Positions 14,607 to 22,913 of a stretch of DNA of 26,176 nucleotides are shown piece after piece. Every line of letters begins with the position of its first letter. Within the stretch, counting starts at the first letter, position 1. This DNA is from JBKEBX01 sp047974615. GTDB lineage: Bacteria > Bacillota > Clostridia > Lachnospirales > CAMZNU01. The translations under genes were made by a program, and so were the position numbers. The stretch covers positions 1 through 26,176 of the forward strand of contig JBKECM010000010.1 in assembly GCA_047974615.1 (NCBI GenBank), written 5' to 3'. The notes below the pieces were generated by a model that was not told the DNA's origin, made no database searches, and saw nothing but the letters and a program-made list of their open reading frames with translations.

Positions 14607-15836
14607 TTATACCTTCCCTTTAATAATATTTATTTTAATACCATTTAAAATTGCATTTTTTATCAGTAACCTATCAATTATATCATATTTAATACTCATT
14701 TGCTTAGAAATAATATTCTCTTTTTGAATATCTTCAAAAAAAGTAATAAGAATATTTGATTTTTCTTTCAAACAAAATCCTACTACATTTATCTTTTCAT
14801 CTTCTATATTTATATAAATCCCGTCTTTTTCATTTTCATAGGCAAAAAACTCATTATTTATATATAATCTGCCTTTTTCATAGACTTCTAAAAGGCATTC
14901 AATAGTTTTTATAACGGATTCAAGATTATACATTTTTGCCTGGTTTATTAATTGGCAATCCTTAATTAAATTGAAATCAATAAGTTTATTATCACATATT
15001 TCATGATTTATTAGTAAATTTTCATTATACCATTCTATATATTCTTTTGAAAAAAATTTCTTATAAAATATAAAATCATATACCGATAATCTTAGTGCAA
15101 TATTAAACATAAAATTGTACTTATTACTAGGTGTTATAGCTTCCTTCGAGTTCAACCAAGAAGTAATTATATCAAGATTTCTAGCATCATGATTTTGATG
15201 AGTTATTGATACAGAATGTTGTCTATACTTATACAATGGAATTTTATAATATCCTATTCTTTGTGCTATATTTAATAACTTAGGAAATATTTCAACGTCT
15301 TCATACCATATATTTTTAAAATCAAGATTATTGAATAGTTCTCTTTTGTAAATTCTTGCCCATATATGTGCAGGACTAAAACAATTTCTAAATGCAATTT
15401 CCTTGTTTATATTACAATCCATTACTGGTAATGTAGCTATTACAACCTCATTTTTTAACTCTTCATTACAAACTATCTCATCAAAATAAATTATATCCAT
15501 TTTATTTTTTGTTGCAAATGCCATTAATTTATCCAAGCAATTTTCAATTATACAATCATCTGAGTCAACAAACATGATATAATTGCCTGATGCTATATTT
15601 AAGCCCAAATTTCTAGCCGATCCTAGCCCACCATTATTTTGATATATGTAGTTAAAATGCTTATTTTTATTACAAAACCTTTCACATATTTTATTTGAGC
15701 TATCAATTGAACCATCATCAATCAGTATTACTTCATAAGACTGATATGCTTGTTCTTCTATAGATTTTAGACATTCTTCTAAATATCTTTCTTGATTATA
15801 AATTGGAACAATTATACTAAGTTCAACTCTCTCCAA
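14607..15836 (-). CDS. GT2 glycosyltransferase
   Basis: This is a protein of about 409 residues with a GT-A domain near the N-terminus: VELSIIVPIYNQERYLEECL, LIDDGSIDSS, GGLGSARNLGL, the metal site DSDD in FVDSDDCI, and a late ED in WYEDVEIFPK. Unlike the other GT2s here it has no Rossmann module. Its last 120 residues instead form a helical and strand-rich region (ECLLEVYEKGRLYIN, EDEKINVVGFCLKEK) of unknown role. No ATG is available. I prefer the TTG at 15836, about ten bases after AAAGGAG. TTG codons at 15842 and 15866 are alternatives, the last inside the upstream gene. It is cotranscribed with the genes on both sides. Confidence 0.8.
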   Translation of the reverse strand: MERVELSIIVPIYNQERYLEECLKSIEEQAYQSYEVILIDDGSIDSSNKICERFCNKNKHFNYIYQNNGGLGSARNLGLNIASGNYIMFVDSDDCIIENCLDKLMAFATKNKMDIIYFDEIVCNEELKNEVVIATLPVMDCNINKEIAFRNCFSPAHIWARIYKRELFNNLDFKNIWYEDVEIFPKLLNIAQRIGYYKIPLYKYRQHSVSITHQNHDARNLDIITSWLNSKEAITPSNKYNFMFNIALRLSVYDFIFYKKFFSKEYIEWYNENLLINHEICDNKLIDFNLIKDCQLINQAKMYNLESVIKTIECLLEVYEKGRLYINNEFFAYENEKDGIYINIEDEKINVVGFCLKEKSNILITFFEDIQKENIISKQMSIKYDIIDRLLIKNAILNGIKINIIKGKV

Positions 15837-15856
15837 AATCAAAATTCTCCTTTTAT

Positions 15857-17023
15857 CTATATCCAATAGAATTTTGGTTTATGCCAAACAAGTTTATCCT
15901 CACATATTCCAAATTCATTAGAAAGTTCAACCTTTATTTCATTTGCAACTTGTTCGCTCTCAACTGCTATTAAGATAACATCATAATCCCATTCTTTTAA
16001 ACGTTCAATTCCTTCTACTTCTAATCCATTTTCTTGCGCAACTAAAAAATTTTTATCTACCCACGTTTTAAGTACCTTTGGATAAGTTTTTTTCATTATC
16101 CAATGATAATCTCTACCAACAGCACCCGCTCCATATAAAGCTACGGACTTATTTTCTATCCATGAAAAATCTAGTGCGTAATATGGCACATGTAAAAAAT
16201 CATCTTCATTTTCAAAGTTCCAAAGTCTTATAAAGTCAAAAAAGCTTCTTTTCTTAATTGACTCTAAAATATCTTTATCACTATCATATACCATTGATAA
16301 TTTTTGTTGTATATATCCTAATTGCAAAAATAAATCAGGACATTTTCTAGCTACCGTTGAATTTTCATGAATTAAATAGTTATAATATGCTTTATCCATT
16401 ATACTTACCGATTTACACTTTGAAATATAAAGTCCGTTGAAGAGAAAATCTTCGCCCATATATAAATCATTAGGAATTACAAAAAAAATATCTCCTATAA
16501 TATTTTTTTTATAAATATTTGTACACATTGATGAATATATTCCTAATTCGTTTTTATTATTATAGCAGAATAAGTTTTTTCTTATATAATCCATTTCTTC
16601 ATCAATTGAATATGTACCAGGCTTTATTGAAGTAAATTTCTTAATGCAATTACCATTTTTTACCTGAATATAGCCAGAAACAATTAAATCAGCTGATGTA
16701 CTTGTAGCGTTTGCCATCATATCAATATACATATCAGGTTCAATCCAATCATCACCATCAACAAATGCTATATATTCTGAATTACTATTCTCAACTCCTG
16801 TACGCCTCGCAAGTACTCTGCCTGCATTATTTTTATGAACTACAATTATCCTGTCGTCCTCAATAGCTAATTTATTGCAAATTATACCAGAATTGTCTAT
16901 GGAACCATCATTAACTACAATAATTTCTATATCTGTGTACTGTTGCTCCATAACACTTCTGAGACATTTTTCTATATATTTTTCAAGATTATAAACTGTA
17001 ATAATTATCGATAATTTAGCCAT
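15857..17023 (-). CDS. GT2 glycosyltransferase with C-terminal Rossmann module
   Basis: This 388-residue protein has a GT2 domain in the first 230 residues: SIIITVYNLEKYIEKCL, VVNDGSIDNS, GRVLARRTGVE, the DGDD metal site at 89-92 and GEDFLFNGLY. The C-terminal 92 residues are a Rossmann-like module, VALYGAGAVGRDYH from about 295 with WVDKN near 320, then DYDVILIAVES. The glycine loop is the best conserved of the set (GAGAVG). It resembles the GT2 at 10223-11428 in both domains, so the two may derive from one ancestral gene. An AAGGAG site precedes the ATG. Specificity is unknown. Confidence 0.85.
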   Translation of the reverse strand: MAKLSIIITVYNLEKYIEKCLRSVMEQQYTDIEIIVVNDGSIDNSGIICNKLAIEDDRIIVVHKNNAGRVLARRTGVENSNSEYIAFVDGDDWIEPDMYIDMMANATSTSADLIVSGYIQVKNGNCIKKFTSIKPGTYSIDEEMDYIRKNLFCYNNKNELGIYSSMCTNIYKKNIIGDIFFVIPNDLYMGEDFLFNGLYISKCKSVSIMDKAYYNYLIHENSTVARKCPDLFLQLGYIQQKLSMVYDSDKDILESIKKRSFFDFIRLWNFENEDDFLHVPYYALDFSWIENKSVALYGAGAVGRDYHWIMKKTYPKVLKTWVDKNFLVAQENGLEVEGIERLKEWDYDVILIAVESEQVANEIKVELSNEFGICEDKLVWHKPKFYWI

Positions 17024-17052
17024 TATTGTTAACTCCTTGTTATATTTTAGAT

Positions 17053-18207
17053 TTAATTATATGATACGAACTTTATTACTGCTTTATTTATTCCCCAAGC
17101 AGTAACAATGTTATAAATTTGTTTTTGAACTATTTCACTTTTGTTAGCTATTATTAATGTATCAACTTTATCATTGGTAATCTTATATATTGGTTCAACA
17201 CTTTCATTCATTAAAGTATCAGTATACCATCTATTGTCAACAATACGTATATTTTTATATTTTCGCTTTTTTAGTTGCTTTAGCAAAATCATTCCGACTT
17301 CACCGGCTCCATAAATTACAATATTTTGTTCTAAATCCTCTTCTTTTTCCCAATTTAACACTTTAACATCTTTATAACATTTTGAAATATTAATATTATT
17401 TTCTTTTTTTTGTTTAATTTCTTCTTGTAAATAATCTAAAGTTTTTAAAGTTCCTTCATATTCACTAATAAATCCTTTCTCGTAAAGAATTTTACTTCGC
17501 TCCTCAAAGGCTCCTATGGCATCTATCTTATTTTTCTTACTATTTGTAGAAGTTATACTGCCTTGGTGTTTCAAATAATAATATAAATATTCATTTGTTG
17601 TTGCAATACTATCTACATTAAGTATTAATTTATATGATATATATTCATCCTCGTGATTTTTACCAACAGGAAATCTCAAATTATCAAATAAACACCCTCG
17701 ATAAAGTTTATTCCACATAGTCACATACTTAACTGAATAGGGAACACAACATAGTTCATATAATGCGTCTCTCGACTTTTTTATTTCGAAGCTTGCGTGA
17801 ACTCTAGGCATATATTTTATATATTTATCTACACATATATATTCGCACATAGAAATATCTGCATTTTTTTCAATGCATAAATTAATCAAAACTTCTAAAA
17901 AACGTAAGTCAACATAATCGTCTGCGTCAACAAATGCTATAAACTCACCAGTTGCATTATCAAGTCCACTATTTCTTGCACTTGATAACCCGCCATTTTC
18001 CTTATTTATAATTTTAACTCTGCTATCTTTTTTTGCCCAACGGTTACATATTGACAAAGAATCATCTGTAGAACCATCATTAACTAGTATTATCTCAAAG
18101 AACTCATAAGTCTGGTTTACTAAAGAAAATATACATGTATCTAAATATTTATCAACATTGTAAACAGGAACAATTACGGATATATCTATTTTAGTTTCAT
18201 CATTCAT
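17053..18207 (-). CDS. GT2 glycosyltransferase with C-terminal Rossmann module
   Basis: This 384-residue protein has a GT2 domain at about 8-230: ISVIVPVYNVDKYLDTCI, VNDGSTDDSL, NGGLSSARNSGLD, DADD (94-97), and NHEDEYISYK as the catalytic acid region. A short linker rich in K and E (about 265-285) leads to a Rossmann-like module from 296: IVIYGAGEVGMILL, RIVDNRWY, DTLIIANKSE. The ATG overlaps the last eight bases of the GT32 gene upstream (ATGAATGA), implying coupled translation. NHEDE and GGLSSARN are typical of capsule and O-antigen GT2 enzymes. Donor and acceptor cannot be told. Confidence 0.85.
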   Translation of the reverse strand: MNDETKIDISVIVPVYNVDKYLDTCIFSLVNQTYEFFEIILVNDGSTDDSLSICNRWAKKDSRVKIINKENGGLSSARNSGLDNATGEFIAFVDADDYVDLRFLEVLINLCIEKNADISMCEYICVDKYIKYMPRVHASFEIKKSRDALYELCCVPYSVKYVTMWNKLYRGCLFDNLRFPVGKNHEDEYISYKLILNVDSIATTNEYLYYYLKHQGSITSTNSKKNKIDAIGAFEERSKILYEKGFISEYEGTLKTLDYLQEEIKQKKENNINISKCYKDVKVLNWEKEEDLEQNIVIYGAGEVGMILLKQLKKRKYKNIRIVDNRWYTDTLMNESVEPIYKITNDKVDTLIIANKSEIVQKQIYNIVTAWGINKAVIKFVSYN

Positions 18208-19309
18208 TTAACAAATACCTTTGGTATAGAAGTTGCCCTCTTTCTTTAAATTCTTGAATATACTTTCTTTCAATTTCAGTATGCCAAGATGAACTATAAT
18301 GGTGAATAGAATAAGTATTTAGGTCAACCTCACCCATTCCATAAAAAGTAATTGGTGAAAATATATTTGAAGGATAAATAACCATATTGTTTATTTTTTG
18401 AAATGTATTGTTCATTTTAAAACCCATTTTTTCCAAAACCATTGATTGATATACTGTACATGGCACCATATTCAAAGTATCTCCTTTTCTAAATTCTAGA
18501 CTTTCATATAAATCAAGAAGTTTTACTAGATACTCGTGCCCCGCTATTGCTCCAAATCCTAAACCCAAATCTATATACTTATTATCTTCAAAACCTGCAA
18601 AAAAATCATCGACCAGAAATAAATCCCAAGATTTTAGTAATTCTACATCACAATCTAAATATATACCACCATATTTGTTAACTATATCAATTCTTGCGTA
18701 ATCGCTAACAAATGCCCATTTTTTTTCAATATAAGCTTCATGCATATACTTATTTTTCGTTACATCATAATTACTCTCGTCCCATCTTATAATTTCATAA
18801 TCAGTACAATATTTTTTCCAAGACTCCATATATTTATTATATTCATCTGGAATTTTATTACCGCCAAACCAACAGTAGTGAATTACTTTTGGAATTTTTA
18901 GTACATTTTTTTCCTTAAAAACACTGAAATCGTTTTTTTCAAATTTTATATGTAGAAATGATCCAACATATAGATGAATACCACATAACTCACTATAATT
19001 GTCCAATTGTTCAATTATATTTAAATAATCGTTATAAATCGTTATTAATATTACATAATTATCTATTTTATTATTTTTAACAAAATCATTTAATGATATA
19101 ATAGGTCTTTTATTACCATCAAAGTCTTTAAATGTAGATTGTAGTTCTTCATTATTATCAATAATGCAATCTACTTTATCTATTAAATCCTTATGTTTAT
19201 ACTTAATCATAACTTGGTCAAAATTTTTCCCTGCACCATAACACACTAATTTTTTATCTGTTAAGTCTTCTATTAAAGAATTAATATCACCAATTACCAA
19301 TCTAACCAA
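18200..19309 (-). CDS. GT32-type glycosyltransferase with N-terminal Rossmann module
   Basis: This 369-residue paralogue of the protein at 11428-12531. Residues 15-115 form the Rossmann-like module (KLVCYGAGKNFDQVM, DCIIDNNEEL). The GT32 domain follows from about 138: IPKVIHYCWFGGNKIP, WDESNYDVT, KKWAFVSDYARID, GGIYLDCDVELLKS with the DXD site, and NMVPCTVYQSMVLEKMG. The start is a TTG at 19309, five bases after GGAGGC. The paralogue's matching start (MVKL against MVRL) supports it. The last glycine of the GxGxxG loop is replaced by F in both GT32 proteins, so the module may have lost or changed its ligand. Confidence 0.85.
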   Translation of the reverse strand: MVRLVIGDINSLIEDLTDKKLVCYGAGKNFDQVMIKYKHKDLIDKVDCIIDNNEELQSTFKDFDGNKRPIISLNDFVKNNKIDNYVILITIYNDYLNIIEQLDNYSELCGIHLYVGSFLHIKFEKNDFSVFKEKNVLKIPKVIHYCWFGGNKIPDEYNKYMESWKKYCTDYEIIRWDESNYDVTKNKYMHEAYIEKKWAFVSDYARIDIVNKYGGIYLDCDVELLKSWDLFLVDDFFAGFEDNKYIDLGLGFGAIAGHEYLVKLLDLYESLEFRKGDTLNMVPCTVYQSMVLEKMGFKMNNTFQKINNMVIYPSNIFSPITFYGMGEVDLNTYSIHHYSSSWHTEIERKYIQEFKERGQLLYQRYLLNE

Positions 19310-19327
19310 TTAAGCCTCCATTTTTTC

Positions 19328-20494
19328 TTATAATTGTTCTGCAACACGTACATAATTCGAATTAATATTTGAATGTCCATTGCAGATAATACAATGCATT
19401 AAATAACCATTAATGTTATAACCTTTTATATATTCAAAAATTTCTTTTTTGCTCATATCTTTTGTTATTTCCAAATAGTCATTTTCTATTGCAAATTCTT
19501 CATATCTCCTTTGTGCCCAATATGCTTGTGAACAAGAATATAATTTACCATTTCTAAAATCTTTGCAAGGATGTGCACAGCAGTCATGCCATAAAGTGTA
19601 ATCACCTTTAGCTTTTATGTTTTTATTGTTAAATCCAAAATCTACCCAGTACATATCCTCTAAAAATGAATACATTACATTTGATTGCTTCAGACAAGAT
19701 ATTAGTTTTGAATGCTTATCTTTAAAATTTGGAAATATCTCACTATAGTCGCTAATACATACACGTACTCTACACTTATTTAGTAACTCAAGTAGATTAT
19801 TATCAATCTCGACTGTACCATTTGTCGTAAGTTCCATACAACCGTATTTGTGTGAGTAATTTTCATTAATAAACGAAATTATCTTATCAATATCATTATA
19901 TAAAAAAGTCTCAGCACCTCCTATGCGTAATATTTCAATAAAATCAATTTTATCAAATAATCTTTTTGAATCTTCTATTACCTCATTGAAATGATATTTA
20001 TGTGGTCTTATATATGGAATACTTGCGTTACAATTCTCACATTTTAGAGTACAAATTTCATTAAAACTTAAGGCTATTACATCTTTCATTCCAAAGTATA
20101 GAAAATTTTTGTTATAAAGTAGAAAAATAGAAAAGTAATTTTTCATAAATATATTTGCATCAAATAAATTTACATCTAAACTCCATCCAACACTATAGGC
20201 CTTTAATAATGCCTGTTCTTGACTACCTTCCTTTAATGCAACAAGCAAAAGTTTTCCTTTTTCTACTCCATTCAAATTAGCATTCAACGAAACCACATCA
20301 AACTCAATACCATTGATTAATTTACTTTTAATATTTTCGTTCATATCTAAAAATTTAATATTAATATTAAATCTCAATAAATCTTTTGCTATTTTCTCTC
20401 CATTATTGCCCGAACCCCAAATATAAATTTCATTAATTTCTTTAAATTTATCTCCAACTTCATCGAATTCATGACCTATATTTTTCCATTTCAT
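19328..20494 (-). CDS. Radical SAM protein with N-terminal Rossmann module
   Basis: This 388-residue protein. Residues 18-115 are a Rossmann-like module (INEIYIWGSGNNGEKIA, FLDMN). The radical SAM core begins at SFNEICTLKCENCN with C148, C152 and C155. LRIGGAETFLY matches the SAM-binding GGE motif, and MELTTNGT is the next strand. The C-terminal part has WHDCCAHPCKDFRNGKLYSC and MHCIICNGH, cysteines that could hold an auxiliary cluster, though it does not match a standard SPASM pattern exactly. It is not closely similar to the other radical SAM protein (13282-14604) beyond the shared plan. Context points to modification of a sugar or glycan intermediate. The reaction is unknown. Confidence 0.85.
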   Translation of the reverse strand: MKWKNIGHEFDEVGDKFKEINEIYIWGSGNNGEKIAKDLLRFNINIKFLDMNENIKSKLINGIEFDVVSLNANLNGVEKGKLLLVALKEGSQEQALLKAYSVGWSLDVNLFDANIFMKNYFSIFLLYNKNFLYFGMKDVIALSFNEICTLKCENCNASIPYIRPHKYHFNEVIEDSKRLFDKIDFIEILRIGGAETFLYNDIDKIISFINENYSHKYGCMELTTNGTVEIDNNLLELLNKCRVRVCISDYSEIFPNFKDKHSKLISCLKQSNVMYSFLEDMYWVDFGFNNKNIKAKGDYTLWHDCCAHPCKDFRNGKLYSCSQAYWAQRRYEEFAIENDYLEITKDMSKKEIFEYIKGYNINGYLMHCIICNGHSNINSNYVRVAEQL

Positions 20495-20503
20495 TTTAAT
20501 CTC

Positions 20504-21496
20504 CTAATGATTATTTAATTCTCTTTCATATTTATCAATACGCAAATGCATTAATTTTTTTAGTCTTTCAGTTCGTCTACAACCATCTAAAAACATGGAT
20601 TTATCTAAATATTCAAGCTCCTTTTTCTCACAATCTAAAATATATTCTTCACAACTTTTTATTATATTATTTCTTACTATCATATATTTATCTGAATTTT
20701 CTAAAGGGTTGTCGAAGTCGTAAGCATATTCTCCAGAAAGCAATGCCTCTTTTTCAGTATTATTCACATACTCTAACCAAGTGCCAGTACGGTTTAATGC
20801 CCATCTTTCTTTAATAAACAATACTGGAACACCTAAGACAAGACAAGGCAAAGCTACGTGTAATCTCGTAGTTACTACAAGTGATGCCCCTTGATAATAT
20901 TTTAACTGTTTTTCTACAATTTCTTTTCTTTTTTCCCAAGTAAGTGCCTTTAATGATACTGAGTGCGTCATTTCTATACATTCTAGAGTTGCATTTTCTT
21001 TAACAAAGTTTTTAACATCTTCTGAAATATCAACTAAACAAATTTTATTATGCTTTACTACATTTTCAAAAGGATTTATTGTTAAAGTTATACAACCTGA
21101 AAAATACGTTGGTATTCCAAATTTTTCCAACATTTTTTTTGAACCTTCATCTCTTGCTCCGACTGGCCCATTTTCCAAAAACCATGTTGCACCACAATCT
21201 TCAAATACAAAATTTTTAGTAATCTTCTCACCCATCGTTTTTGAATAAAAAGTGTCAAAATGCATTGAAATAGGTAATGGATATATGAAAGGTGATGGCG
21301 GCCAATTTAAGTGATTATATAAAAACCACCCTCCCATTATTGTAGCTACCCTTTCTCCGTCCTTTGAGCAAAAACTATCCATTTTTTCTCTGTCTATTTC
21401 ATAATCTGTATGTGGTAAAAATTGCTCTGTTGCATAAGACTGTATATCATCACCTAGATTAAATGTATCTTTATTTATTATTACTCCATATTTCAT
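20504..21496 (-). CDS. Polysaccharide pyruvyl transferase family protein
   Basis: This 330-residue protein of the CsaB/WcaK-type pyruvyl transferase family (PF04230) starts KYGVIINKDTFNLGDDIQSY with the NLGDD motif at 13-17. GPVGARDEGSKKML (the usual GARD-x-S motif), SGCITLTI, and TTRLHVALPCLVLGVPVLFI near 210-235 follow. These enzymes transfer pyruvate from phosphoenolpyruvate to a sugar to form a ketal, giving a negative charge to surface polymers, although some family members have other roles. It is cytosolic. A gap of 92 bases before it holds an inverted repeat (21528-21556), so an internal promoter is possible. Confidence 0.85.
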   Translation of the reverse strand: MKYGVIINKDTFNLGDDIQSYATEQFLPHTDYEIDREKMDSFCSKDGERVATIMGGWFLYNHLNWPPSPFIYPLPISMHFDTFYSKTMGEKITKNFVFEDCGATWFLENGPVGARDEGSKKMLEKFGIPTYFSGCITLTINPFENVVKHNKICLVDISEDVKNFVKENATLECIEMTHSVSLKALTWEKRKEIVEKQLKYYQGASLVVTTRLHVALPCLVLGVPVLFIKERWALNRTGTWLEYVNNTEKEALLSGEYAYDFDNPLENSDKYMIVRNNIIKSCEEYILDCEKKELEYLDKSMFLDGCRRTERLKKLMHLRIDKYERELNNH

Positions 21497-21527
21497 AGTT
21501 TTATGTTCCTTTCATTTTCCATTAAAT

Positions 21528-21556
21528 GTGTACAAATATTAGAAATTGTTGTACAC
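21528..21556. promoter_or_regulatory. Operator-like inverted repeat inside glycan operon
   Basis: GTGTACAA and TTGTACAC form a perfect 8-bp inverted repeat with a 13-base spacer, 32 bases upstream of the pyruvyl transferase start. A TATAAT box on the minus strand lies just upstream at 21570-21575 without a good -35. This could be a regulated internal promoter. Confidence 0.4.
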
Positions 21557-21588
21557 TTAAATTTTATAAATTATATTTCGTATTAACG

Positions 21589-22620
21589 CTAGATTAAATT
21601 CAAAAACATATCAAGTGTCATTATTTCAGATTCTCTAAGTATTTCTTCGGTATTGATAAATGGAATTATTTTTTCTTTATCAATTTCACACTTTAAAGTT
21701 TTTTTAATATCACTCAATGTTTCTATATCTATATCTCCACTTTGACGAATAGAAACCATTAATCCTTCCTTTTCTAATACCTTTCTAGCTAAAAGCGGTA
21801 AGTATTCAATATTTACAGATTTTGTTTTTTCATCTATAATTATATTTCCACATTCTGACTGTCCTGAAATATATATTTTTTCATTAAAGCCAACTATACC
21901 TAAAAAATAATTGTTTTCTAATTCCGGTAAAACTATTTCTTTGTAGTTGTTAACACCATTCCATATAATAACATTTCCGCTTCTTCTAGGAGAAATAAAA
22001 AATTCATTACCAATACACATTATTCCGGAATATGTATTATCTTTTTCTCCTAGGGTTAACCACTCTACCCTATAGTTTACAATATTAAAACATAATATTC
22101 TATTATCAATGCATGATGCTAAAAACAAAGTATCATCTTTTACAGCACAATCAGTTCTAAAAAAACCATCTTTCAAGTAATAATGTGATTTTTTAGTATA
22201 CTCATCCATAAAAGCAATATATGTAAGTCTATTTGTCATTGTATCTATCATAACAATACGCTGATAAAATGCAGGTACACAACAAATTTTGTCATTAAAT
22301 AATTTTGCTTGAAAAAATTTAAGTCCATCTTTCACTGTAATGCTATCATCTAATTCTATAGATTCCCAAATATTACTGTCAATATGATAAATCCATATTT
22401 CATCTGCCTTTAAAGGAATGCAATATATTTTACCGTTGAATTCAATTAACTTTACTACAAGCCTTTCTGAATCATATTTGTATTTTGGTATACTGGATAC
22501 TACATCAACTACTCCGTTATCCATATCCATTTTTAGCAGTCCATTAAAATACTTTGAAAAAAACCATATTTCTTGGTTTATTACAATTAAATCTTCAAAA
22601 AGCACTTTTATTTTTCCCAT
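21589..22620 (-). CDS. Cytosolic beta-propeller protein, function unknown
   Basis: This protein of 343 residues is built from a repeated blade-like pattern, a strand such as EIWFF, KIYCIPL, KICCVPA, TLFLASC, EFFISPR or EKIYISG followed by a turn and a second strand. The six copies lie near residues 17, 64, 111, 164, 206 and 248, about 45-50 apart. This points to a six- or seven-bladed propeller of kelch/YncE style. A charged helical tail follows (about 300-343). There is no signal peptide, so it should be cytosolic, unlike most bacterial propellers. Similar orphan propellers occur in Clostridial glycan clusters. They may bind a glycan intermediate or act as an enzyme. I start it at the ATG at 22620 after AAGGTG. 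A TTG at 22722 is possible. Confidence 0.7.
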   Translation of the reverse strand: MGKIKVLFEDLIVINQEIWFFSKYFNGLLKMDMDNGVVDVVSSIPKYKYDSERLVVKLIEFNGKIYCIPLKADEIWIYHIDSNIWESIELDDSITVKDGLKFFQAKLFNDKICCVPAFYQRIVMIDTMTNRLTYIAFMDEYTKKSHYYLKDGFFRTDCAVKDDTLFLASCIDNRILCFNIVNYRVEWLTLGEKDNTYSGIMCIGNEFFISPRRSGNVIIWNGVNNYKEIVLPELENNYFLGIVGFNEKIYISGQSECGNIIIDEKTKSVNIEYLPLLARKVLEKEGLMVSIRQSGDIDIETLSDIKKTLKCEIDKEKIIPFINTEEILRESEIMTLDMFLNLI

Positions 22621-22913
22621 TTTAACACCTTCTTCTATATCATAATTAAATTCTTGTAAACACTTTTTATAAATTGTGAAGTTCCTAACTTCAATATAAA
22701 TACATTTCACGGATGCTTTCAAATTAGATGCCCCAAATAACTAGCTTTATTGCCAAATTATTTTGTAATAAAATTTCTTAAAGCTTTACTTTTATTTATT
22801 TTTTCCTTACTAAAAGTCAGAATTTAATATGTTTAAAGCTTATTTTTACCTATACAGTTATAGTTTTAACAATAAAACAACATCCAGTATTAATTGATAT
22901 ATTGTTGTAAGTA

